Under the pieces are notes generated by a model. That model had not been told where the DNA came from, searched no databases, and worked only from the letters and a program-made list of their open reading frames with translations. Below are positions 1 to 5,513 of a stretch of DNA of 9,523 bases, piece after piece. Source of the stretch: Chitinophagaceae bacterium (GTDB lineage Bacteria > Bacteroidota > Bacteroidia > Chitinophagales > Chitinophagaceae); assembly GCA_025963615.1 (NCBI GenBank), contig JAOQAL010000807.1, positions 1-9,523 on the forward strand, read 5' to 3'. Every line of letters starts with the position of its first letter. The stretch's first letter is position 1. Made by a program: the position numbers and the translations under genes.

Positions 1-205
1 TACCATTGCCGGAAATGCAAAGGGAAAAATTTCAATTGAAGATGATGGTGTTCCCCTGACGAAAAACATAAATCTGCCCGCCACAGGGGGTGAAAAAAAA
101 TGGCAACCAATAGAAATAAAAAAAGTATCATTCAATGCCGGAGTTCATCACCTGCGCTTCATAGCAGACAAAGGCGGATTTAACCTGAAAGAAATATCAT
201 TTTGA
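1..205 (+). CDS. C-terminal end of a CBM6-like carbohydrate-binding protein (partial)
   Basis: An open frame enters from the left edge (first full codon at 2) and stops with TGA at 203-205, giving the last 67 residues of a longer protein. The tail has the pattern of the end of a CBM6/CBM35-type beta-sandwich. A GG is followed by K-W-x-P-I-E-I, then F-N-A-G-V-H-H-L-R-F, then a last strand N-L-K-E-I-S-F at the very C-terminus. In such modules the 'aG.h.lrl' strand and the closing 'N(l/i)..i.f' strand are typical, and the module often sits at the end of a glycoside hydrolase or another secreted carbohydrate-active enzyme. The catalytic part lies outside the window, so the enzyme activity cannot be named. 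The codon use and frame look normal. Confidence 0.6.
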   Translation, partial: TIAGNAKGKISIEDDGVPLTKNINLPATGGEKKWQPIEIKKVSFNAGVHHLRFIADKGGFNLKEISF

Positions 206-215
206 AGCTTAGAGA

Positions 216-271
216 AAGCTGCGAGCTGCTAGCTATGAGCAGAAAGCTGCAAGCTGCAAGCTATGAGCTGC
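216..271. repeat. Tandem 7-bp repeat array (consensus RAGCTGC), with a 28-bp higher-order unit
   Basis: Starting 11 bp after the preceding stop codon, eight 7-bp units run in perfect register: AAGCTGC, GAGCTGC, TAGCTAT, GAGCAGA, AAGCTGC, AAGCTGC, AAGCTAT, GAGCTGC. Units 1-4 (216-243) and 5-8 (244-271) pair unit by unit, so the array is also two imperfect 28-bp copies. The first unit of each is identical, and the third of each ends in GCTAT. The period of 7 does not fit coding sequence. Such AGCT-rich arrays may be an intergenic repeat family of this lineage; this is inference. Confidence 0.75.
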
Positions 272-290
272 GAGACTGAAGTAAGTTACA

Positions 291-359
291 GAACTGCAGG
301 TCTTGAAGCTTGCAGCTCACAGCTCGAAGCTTCTACTGAACTATAGGTCTTGAAGCTTG
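291..359. repeat. 22-bp direct repeat pair, 47 bp apart
   Basis: The segments 291-312 and 338-359 match at 20 of 22 positions. Both begin GAACT and end with AGGTCTTGAAGCTTG; the two differences are adjacent (GC versus TA). The start-to-start distance is 47 bp. Between them lies the inverted heptad segment at 308-333, so the whole block 216-359 is one composite intergenic repeat structure following the CBM6-like gene. It might help end transcription of that gene, but there is no clean stem plus T-run to prove it. Confidence 0.6.
308..333 (-). repeat. Inverted copy of the 7-bp repeat array
   Basis: Read on the minus strand, this segment is a run of the same heptads: AAGCTTC, GAGCTGT, GAGCTGC, AAGC. 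It therefore faces the array at 216-271 and can pair imperfectly with it to form a stem or cruciform with a loop of a few tens of bases. It is flanked by GAAGCTT (305-311) and AAGCTTC (327-333), which also pair with each other. Confidence 0.55.
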
Positions 360-717
360 AAAACAGGCTGTGATCAAAGATTTTTTTCATCCGCTTTCAT
401 AATTGCAGTAAATGAATAGAAGATTATTTAATTAGAATGGCTACCCACCTGCAATAAAAATTTGGAAGCTTTAATTCAAATAAAGTACATGGCAAAGTTC
501 TTTGACATTGCAGGTATTAACTCTTATTAACATATTGTCTTTCAGCAGTTAAAAAAATCATTTATTTTTTGCATGATATTTGATTGTGCGTTTGTGTGCA
601 TTACATTTGTAATGATATTATTGTGCTCTTGGCTAACGTATTCTCATTTTTTCACAATTAACCACATAGCGAGAATGCCGACCCAAGAGCAATTTTTTTA
701 CAACCTTTCCTAACGGT
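360..717. other. AT-rich intergenic stretch upstream of the NYN gene
   Basis: Apart from the candidate promoter at 579-609 I see no gene, RNA or repeat here. Stops are frequent in all forward frames. A minus-strand open frame at 633-866 overlaps the N-terminal coding part of the NYN gene and has no family resemblance, so it is not counted. Confidence 0.5.
579..609 (+). promoter_or_regulatory. Candidate Bacteroidota housekeeping promoter
   Basis: TTTG at 579-582 and TACATTTG at 602-609 are separated by 19 bp. This fits the known Bacteroidota primary sigma pattern of a -33 TTTG box and a -7 TAnnTTTG box with about 19-21 bp between them. Transcription would begin a few bases after 609, leaving a leader of about 100 nt before the NYN start at 718. 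It is the best match to that pattern that I noticed in the window. Confidence 0.55.
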
Positions 718-1346
718 ATGCACAACCACCAGCACTCTACCGCTATACTTATAGATGGGGGATTTTTCTTAAAAAGAAATAGCGCCCTTGTTTCAAAAAC
801 ACACAAGCAGAACAAGTCGTAAATAATCTTTATACTTATGCTCATAGACATGTTGAAGGCAACCATTTATATCGTATTTTTTATTACGACTGTGTTCCAT
901 TTGAAAAAAAAGTACATAATCCAGTTAATAAGAAAGTATTTGACTTCAAGACCACCACTCAGTACAAGTTTAGAATGGAACTATTTGAACAACTAAAGAA
1001 AAAAAGGAAAATGGCTTTGAGATTAGGACTTATAAAAGACTTCTTAACCGGCAAAATAAAAATAACAGATATAAAGGAACCGGATGTCATATATGACCTA
1101 AGGCAAAAGGGTATTGACATGAAAATAGGAGTTGATATCGCTTCTCTGGCACTAAAGAAATTTGTATCTCAGATTGTGCTAATCTCTGGAGATGCAGATT
1201 TTGTTCCTGCCTCTAAGTTGGCACGGCGGGAGGGGATTGATTTTATATTAGATCCCATGTGGAACCCTATTGACGATTTTTTATTTGAGCACATTGATGG
1301 TTTAAAATCTACATGTCCGAGACCAAAATGGCAGCCTAAAAAATAA
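718..1346 (+). pseudogene. NYN/DUF88 (LabA-like, PIN-fold) protein, frameshifted
   Basis: The NYN family has a PIN-like nuclease fold and is linked to RNA handling. The first part begins at ATG 718 and reads through I-L-I-D-G-G-F-F-L-K-R to about T-H-K (residue 30), then hits TAA at 820-822. From 807 the next frame continues the same protein: A-E-Q-V-V-N-N-L-Y-T-Y-A-H-R-H-V, then R-I-F-Y-Y-D-C-V-P, R-Q-K-G-I-D-M-K-I-G-V-D, and S-G-D-A-D-F-V-P, stopping at 1344-1346. The acidic residues expected for NYN (D of LIDGG, D of KGID/GVD, D of SGDADF) are all present, but split over two frames. One missing base near 799-807 (or two extra) explains it. Between L-I-K-D-F and L-T-G-K-I there also seems to be an in-frame loss of roughly 15 residues compared with relatives I remember. 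The in-frame ATG at 975 would give a 123-residue fragment without the first catalytic Asp. A sequencing error is the main alternative. Confidence 0.75.
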
Positions 1347-1421
1347 TAAAATTTTACTTTAAGTCTCTGCAACGAAAACCTAAAAATTTCGTACAGTGAG
1401 ATAGAACTTGAAAAATAAATT

Positions 1422-2471
1422 ATGGAACTTGGTATTTATACCTTCGCAGACCTTACACCTGATGCCGCTACAGGAAAAACTATCAGCGCATATCAACGCA
1501 TCCGTGACCTGATGGAAGAAATTGAACTTGCCGAACAGGTGGGACTGGATGTTTTCGCTATTGGAGAACATCATCGCCCTGATTTCATAGCCTCTGCGCC
1601 TGCGGTAATATTGGGAGCCGCCGCGGAAAAAACAAAAAAAATCAAACTCTCCAGTGCGGTTACTGTATTAAGTTCGGATGACCCGGTAAGAGTATTTCAG
1701 GCTTTTGCCACGGTAGATCTATTATCCGGTGGCCGGGCAGAGATTATGGCCGGCCGGGGTTCTTTTATTGAATCATTTCCCTTATTTGGTTATGACCTGG
1801 ATGACTATGATGAACTTTTTTCCGAAAAACTCGAACTTCTTATTCAATTGAATGAGAAAGAAAAAATTATCTGGAGAGGTAAGCATCGCTCATCTATTAA
1901 CAATCAGGGCGTTTATCCAAGACCATTTCAAAAAAAATTGCCTGTCTGGATAGCCGTGGGCGGCACTCCTGAATCTGTTGTGCGGGCTGGGAAACTTGGG
2001 CTACCCATGGCATTAGCCATTATCGGCGGTGAGCCTGCCCCATTTGTCCCCATGGTTCAGCTGTTTCGTGAAACGGCAAAAAATGCCGGTCACGATATTT
2101 CTACCCTGGGTATGGGAATTAACTCTCATACTTATATTGCCGATACTTCACAACAGGCAGCAGACGAATTTTATCCATCCTATGCTGAAGCTATGACCCG
2201 GATTGGCCGTGAACGTGGATGGCAGGGTATGAACCGAAAACAATACGAAATCATGCGCTCTGCGCAAGGATCTTTATTAGTAGGAAGCCCTCAACAGGTA
2301 ATTGATAAAATTCTTTACGAATATGATTTATTCCGTCACAACCGGTTTCTTGCACAAATGAGTGTAGGCACTATGCCCCATGCTAAACTCATGCGCTCCA
2401 TTGAATTATTTGGAACCAGGGTAGCGCCGGTAATAAGAAATGAAACTCAACAGGGGAATCCAGTTAGTTAA
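1422..2471 (+). CDS. LLM-class flavin-dependent oxidoreductase (luciferase-like monooxygenase fold)
   Basis: This 349-residue protein is full length for the LLM oxidoreductase group with the (beta/alpha)8 luciferase-like fold. The group uses reduced FMN or F420, but the true substrate of this subgroup is unknown to me. Visible motifs: [10 protein letters not shown] near residues 11-20, G-E-H-H-R-P-D-F at 48-55, [12 protein letters not shown] at 81-92, and the strongly conserved [15 protein letters not shown] at 109-123. Further on are [12 protein letters not shown] and the late L-L-V-G-S-P-Q-Q-V. There is no signal peptide, so it is cytoplasmic. The ATG at 1422 leaves a 75-bp gap after the NYN pseudogene, and the protein start M-E-L-G-I-Y-T-F fits the family's first beta strand. 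No partner gene is fused or overlapping. The FNR-like reductase 690 bp downstream could supply reduced flavin, but this is speculative. Confidence 0.9.
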   Translation: MELGIYTFADLTPDAATGKTISAYQRIRDLMEEIELAEQVGLDVFAIGEHHRPDFIASAPAVILGAAAEKTKKIKLSSAVTVLSSDDPVRVFQAFATVDLLSGGRAEIMAGRGSFIESFPLFGYDLDDYDELFSEKLELLIQLNEKEKIIWRGKHRSSINNQGVYPRPFQKKLPVWIAVGGTPESVVRAGKLGLPMALAIIGGEPAPFVPMVQLFRETAKNAGHDISTLGMGINSHTYIADTSQQAADEFYPSYAEAMTRIGRERGWQGMNRKQYEIMRSAQGSLLVGSPQQVIDKILYEYDLFRHNRFLAQMSVGTMPHAKLMRSIELFGTRVAPVIRNETQQGNPVS

Positions 2472-2509
2472 ACTTTGCGGCCGCCATGGAAGGAAGCCTT
2501 CATAAAGAA

Positions 2510-2531
2510 AGGGCTTGTAGAAACAAGCCCT
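2510..2531. terminator. Perfect 9-bp hairpin after the LLM gene
   Basis: AGGGCTTGT (2510-2518), loop AGAA, ACAAGCCCT (2523-2531) form an uninterrupted stem 38 bp after the LLM stop codon. On the + strand no T-run follows (TGACCATTAAACC), so a classic intrinsic terminator is not complete. On the minus strand the stem is followed by TTTCTTT, closer to a terminator. It could end LLM transcription weakly, or be a leader structure for the lost gene downstream. Confidence 0.45.
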
Positions 2532-2930
2532 GACCATTAAACCTTATCCTATGAAAATTCCATAGAAAGATAAAAATATTTTTTAATATATAAAATAAAA
2601 AACCAAAAAAAATAACGTTGCTCAACAGCCGAAGAATACGATCCCGACCGGAAACATTCAATTTAAAGGCGATTTCTACCGTTTTGCCGCCGGATTAATT
2701 GAATGACACCGGCCTTCCCCACCACTCTTTATGTGTCCTCTTCACACTTATTTCTCTGGGAGTATTGCCTGGACTTTCAGGCAAACAAAATTGTAATAAT
2801 AAGGCTATCGCCTCAGCTTCCGGCTGCCCCATCCCCTACCAGGCATGAACAGCCCTTATTCTCTTACTTGCGGCTCCATTCATTTTTTCATTTCCGTTGT
2901 CAAAAACAGGATCTACACTGCAACCATTAG

Positions 2931-3128
2931 TATTCCTTTTTTTTCAGGACTTTTACCCAGCCAGGTTTAAAGATTTTCGTTTACCCCAGCTACCAATTGG
3001 GCAAGTTTGATTTCACCTCAAAATCCATCAGGGAAGAACTGAAGATTAAAACGGTTCTATATCATCGGATCGGAAGATTTACTGAAGTCAAAGACCATTT
3101 ACGGAAAGAGATTAAATTAAAAAACTGA
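2931..3128 (+). pseudogene. Coding-like C-terminal remnant of an unknown gene
   Basis: An open frame without a start codon runs from just after a TAG (2928-2930) to TGA at 3126-3128, 65 codons. Its sequence looks protein-like, for example G-L-K-I-F-V-Y-P-S-Y-Q-L-G-K-F-D-F, then S-I-R-E-E-L-K-I-K-T-V-L-Y-H-R-I-G-R, and a charged tail E-V-K-D-H-L-R-K-E-I-K. I do not recognise the family. The mix of charged and hydrophobic residues and the codon choice resemble real genes nearby and not the AT-rich spacer upstream. It ends 34 bp before the FNR-like start. It may be the 3' end of a gene whose front has decayed, or a chance open frame. Confidence 0.35.
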
Positions 3129-3162
3129 AATAATTCAGCCATTACTGTTTAATTTTAACCTG

Positions 3163-3828
3163 ATGGAAAACATCGTTAAAATCCTATCGGTTATAAATGT
3201 AACGCATAATGTGAAATGCTTTCGTTTATCTAAACCAAAAGGATATCGTTTTGAACCGGGACAGGCTACAGAAGTTTCCATTAAGAAACCGGGATGGGAA
3301 GAAGAAAGACGTCCTTTTACATTCACGAGTCTCAATGCCTGGGATTACCTGGAATTTACCATCAAAATCTATACAGATCATCCCGGCGTAACGAACGAGT
3401 TGAACAAGCTGGTGGTGGGGGACGAACTTATTATAAGAGATGTGTGGGGCGCTATCGCCTACCAGGGTGAAGGTTATTTTATTGCTGGCGGTGCCGGCAT
3501 CACTCCTTTTATTGCTATACTACGCCAGTTACACAACGATAACCTGATAAAATCCAACCAGCTGTTCTTTTCCAATAAGACCGCCCAAGATATTATCCTT
3601 CACAACGAATTGGACAATATCCTAAGATCAGGAGCCCATTATATTCTGACCAAAGAAGACAACCCTCTTTATACAACAGGATTTATAAATAAGGATTTTT
3701 TACTCACCCGGATTACTGATTTTACAAAACCATTCTATATCTGCGGTCCTGATAAAATGGTGGCGGATATTTCAACGATCGTTGCAGAGCTAGGCGCCAG
3801 TTCGGAACAAGTCATTTTTGAAAAATAA
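3163..3828 (+). CDS. FAD-binding oxidoreductase, ferredoxin/flavodoxin-NADP reductase-like
   Basis: This 221-residue protein has the two-domain FNR layout. An N-terminal FAD-binding barrel (about 1-98) carries the flavin motif R-P-F-T-F-T-S at 50-56. A C-terminal nucleotide-binding domain (about 104-221) carries G-G-A-G-I-T-P-F at 109-116 and C-G-P-D-K-M at 194-199. The short C-terminus ends in V-I-F-E-K, and there is no fused 2Fe-2S ferredoxin domain, so electrons must pass to or from a separate partner. There is no signal peptide; it acts in the cytoplasm. Enzymes of this type move electrons between NAD(P)H and ferredoxin, flavodoxin or free flavin; which partner applies here is unknown. 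The ATG at 3163 is the first in frame and lies at the expected first strand. Only 33 bp separate it from the SMP-30-like gene, suggesting co-transcription, although one product is cytoplasmic and the other exported. Confidence 0.88.
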   Translation: MENIVKILSVINVTHNVKCFRLSKPKGYRFEPGQATEVSIKKPGWEEERRPFTFTSLNAWDYLEFTIKIYTDHPGVTNELNKLVVGDELIIRDVWGAIAYQGEGYFIAGGAGITPFIAILRQLHNDNLIKSNQLFFSNKTAQDIILHNELDNILRSGAHYILTKEDNPLYTTGFINKDFLLTRITDFTKPFYICGPDKMVADISTIVAELGASSEQVIFEK

Positions 3829-3861
3829 AAACTTTAACGTGATTTTAAAACCCACTGTATT

Positions 3862-4782
3862 ATGACAACAGGACATTCAAAAAAACATCTCTCTTTCTTT
3901 TTTTCATTTGTTATCATTACAATCAGTTGCCATCATAAAATATCTTCCCAGGCCAGTGAAGTTTTATTTCAATCAACAGATTTTACAGCGGAGAATCTTT
4001 TCTCCGCTAATATTGAAGGGCCCGCCTTCGATAGTAAAGGAAATCTTTTTGTGGTCAATTATGGCAAAGATGGAACCATTGGCAAAGTAAACAGCGATGG
4101 CAGTTGCGAATTATACGTCACGCTGCCGGAAGGTAGTATTGCCAACGCCATCAAATTCAACCGGAATGGCGATATGTTGCTGGCTGATTTTCCAAAGCAT
4201 AATGTGTTGAAAGTAGACAAGCAGACAAAACAGGTAACCGTATTTTGTCACAATGATTCTTTTAGTCAGCCCAATGATCTTTGCATTAACCGTCAAGACC
4301 AGTTGTTCGCTTCGGATCCCAATTGGAAAAAGGGCACCGGGCAATTATGGCGCATCGACCCGGATGGAAAATCCATTTTACTGGAAGGCAATATGGGCAC
4401 TGTCAATGGCATTGAATTAAGTCCTGACGAAACCATTTTATATGTCAATGAAACTGGTGCCGGTGGCCGTAAAATTTGGAAATACGCTGTTGATCCCGCG
4501 GGCAATATTTCAAACAAAACCAGGTTCGCTGATTTCAATGATTTTGGTTTTGATGGAATGAAATGCGACAGGCAAGGAAATCTTTACATCTGCCGGTATG
4601 GAAAAGGAGTCATTGCCGTTTTATCCCCGCAAGGAAAATTGATAAGGGAAGTGCCGCTCAAGGGAAAATCCTGTAGCAATCTTGTTTTTGGGGGGAAGGA
4701 AGGCAGATCCGTTTATATAACTTTACAGGACAGGAAAGGAATGGAAACATTCCGCAATGACATACCTGGTAAAAGCTATTAG
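3862..4782 (+). CDS. Exported SMP-30/gluconolactonase-like beta-propeller
   Basis: This 306-residue protein has a hydrophobic leader (about residues 9-22) ending in T-I-S-C, a possible but weak lipobox at Cys23. It is therefore either a lipoprotein or a Sec-secreted protein. The rest is a six-bladed propeller of the SMP-30/gluconolactonase/LRE type, with repeated 'D..GNL(Y/F)V' blade motifs. The metal-site residues of the family appear in order: E52 (I-E-G-P-A-F-D), N138 (P-N-D-L), N182 (V-N-G-I-E-L-S-P-D) and D231 (F-D-G-M-K-C-D). Relatives hydrolyse sugar lactones with a divalent metal. Here the substrate is not known, and some propellers of this type are only binding proteins. The location suggests it opens lactones made outside the cytoplasm by the cytochrome/propeller dehydrogenase encoded downstream. 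The ATG at 3862 gives a complete signal sequence. Confidence 0.85.
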   Translation: MTTGHSKKHLSFFFSFVIITISCHHKISSQASEVLFQSTDFTAENLFSANIEGPAFDSKGNLFVVNYGKDGTIGKVNSDGSCELYVTLPEGSIANAIKFNRNGDMLLADFPKHNVLKVDKQTKQVTVFCHNDSFSQPNDLCINRQDQLFASDPNWKKGTGQLWRIDPDGKSILLEGNMGTVNGIELSPDETILYVNETGAGGRKIWKYAVDPAGNISNKTRFADFNDFGFDGMKCDRQGNLYICRYGKGVIAVLSPQGKLIREVPLKGKSCSNLVFGGKEGRSVYITLQDRKGMETFRNDIPGKSY

Positions 4783-4826
4783 TTACTACAAACGTTTGCG
4801 TTCGGGGTTTTTCTTTAAAATCTTCA

Positions 4827-4859
4827 TTTGACTGAATCTATTTAATTAATATAGATTAT
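4827..4859 (+). promoter_or_regulatory. Weak candidate promoter ahead of the RidA-led operon
   Basis: The 207-bp gap before the RidA gene contains TTTG at 4827-4830 and, 21 bp later, TAGATTAT at 4852-4859, six of eight positions of the Bacteroidota -7 box TAnnTTTG. The gap length and the change from SMP-30 to the RidA set make a promoter here likely, but the match is poor. Just before it, 4792-4802 has a short AACG/CGTT stem followed by a T-rich run, which might weakly end transcription from upstream. Confidence 0.25.
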
Positions 4860-4989
4860 TTTAGGCAGGCGATAAGCTGGTGATTTATCATCGGTTTTCT
4901 TGCTGGGAACCCTGGTATCCTTCGAATTTTGGATTGATCCGTCCCTCCTGGTCTTGTAATTTTTTAAACATTTATATAAATAATAAACC

Positions 4990-5451
4990 ATGCAAACACA
5001 ACGTAGATCTGTATTAAAAAAAATGCTGGCTTCTGTCGCAGGGCTGGCAGGATTTGGATTAGCTGCCAAAGCAATGGACCCATCCGCTCCTGAAAAAGAA
5101 GCAAATAATATCGTTTATGATCAGGAAGTCCCTTTATTTTCAGGTCATACTAAATTTGGAGGTCTTGTGTATATAGCTGGAAAGGGAGCCCATTATGCCG
5201 GAGACATTAAGGCTCATACAGATACTGTATTAAAAGAACTGGAAAAAGAATTGGTGTTAGCCGGTTCATCAATGGAAAAAGTTTTGAAGGTAACGGTATT
5301 CCTGAATGACATTGCTGATTACAAAGGCATGAATGAAGTGTATAAGGGCCGCTTTGGAAAAAATCCACCGGTTCGTACAACCGTAGCTGTTGCAAAGGGT
5401 GGTGTCCCTGGTGATTCGCTGGTGGAAATGGACTGCATCGCCATGCTTTAA
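4990..5451 (+). CDS. RidA (YjgF/YER057c/UK114) family protein with Tat signal
   Basis: The product has 153 residues. The N-terminus M-Q-T-Q-R-R-S-V-L-K-K followed by A-S-V-A-G-L-A-G-F-G-L is a twin-arginine type signal, ending near A-K-A (26-28). The mature part (about 40-153) is one RidA domain, a chorismate-mutase-like fold that works as a trimer. RidA enzymes hydrolyse reactive enamines/imines released by PLP enzymes to keto acids and ammonia. By alignment to E. coli RidA, R129 (P-P-V-R-T-T) matches the key R105, N115 matches N88 and E146 matches E120. In contrast S30 falls on Ala63 (I-A-G-K-G), C107 on Thr131, and Y17 has no clear partner. Cytosolic RidA is the rule, so the export signal is notable. 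The next gene, 62 bp downstream, encodes a Tat-exported PLP enzyme, a fitting producer of the imine. The ATG at 4990 is the only start that keeps the full signal. Confidence 0.9.
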   Translation: MQTQRRSVLKKMLASVAGLAGFGLAAKAMDPSAPEKEANNIVYDQEVPLFSGHTKFGGLVYIAGKGAHYAGDIKAHTDTVLKELEKELVLAGSSMEKVLKVTVFLNDIADYKGMNEVYKGRFGKNPPVRTTVAVAKGGVPGDSLVEMDCIAML

Positions 5452-5513
5452 GATACTGCATCCTTTTCCCAAATGACGTATTGCTTGCTACAACAAAACA
5501 AACTCAAACGCTT

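Larger units (their letters stand above)
2472..3162. other. Long gap with no intact gene, possible decayed locus
   Basis: This 691-bp stretch separates the LLM gene from the FNR-like gene. It contains a perfect hairpin (2510-2531), then TTAAACCTTATCC before an ATGAAA (2551-2556) whose frame stops after four codons, then a very AT-rich run (about 2567-2615). Next is a 36-codon stretch (2599-2706) reading in part as I-Q-F-K-G-D-F-Y-R-F-A-A-G-L-I-E, and finally a 65-codon coding-like stretch (2931-3128). The ATG-led open frame at 2703-2930 has a composition (Pro, Ser, His rich) that does not look like a real protein. I read the stretch as gene decay, not as a known element. Confidence 0.45.

Noticed and set aside
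216..333. CRISPR array
   Set aside because: Units are 7 bp with no spacers, far too short for CRISPR repeats, and no cas genes are present.
796..810. Programmed -1 frameshifting in the NYN gene
   Set aside because: The local codons TCA-AAA-ACA-CAC do not form an X-XXY-YYZ slippery heptamer in the right phase, and the second, internal deletion points to decay.
633..866. 77-codon minus-strand open frame near the NYN start
   Set aside because: It overlaps the NYN N-terminal coding part, whose family motifs are clear on the + strand. The minus product has no recognisable features.
2703..2930. ATG-led 75-codon open frame on the + strand
   Set aside because: Its composition is rich in Pro, Ser, His and Cys with no recognisable domain, and it lies in a gap with signs of decay. 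It looks like a chance open frame.
4789..4798. CAAACGTTTG palindrome as an operator
   Set aside because: It is a short perfect palindrome directly after the SMP-30 stop with no second copy and no regulator gene in the window, so there is no support for an operator.
5481..5513. Upstream TTG start for the SelA-like gene
   Set aside because: It would add 11 residues (L-A-T-T-K and so on) before an otherwise complete twin-arginine signal that starts at ATG 5514.
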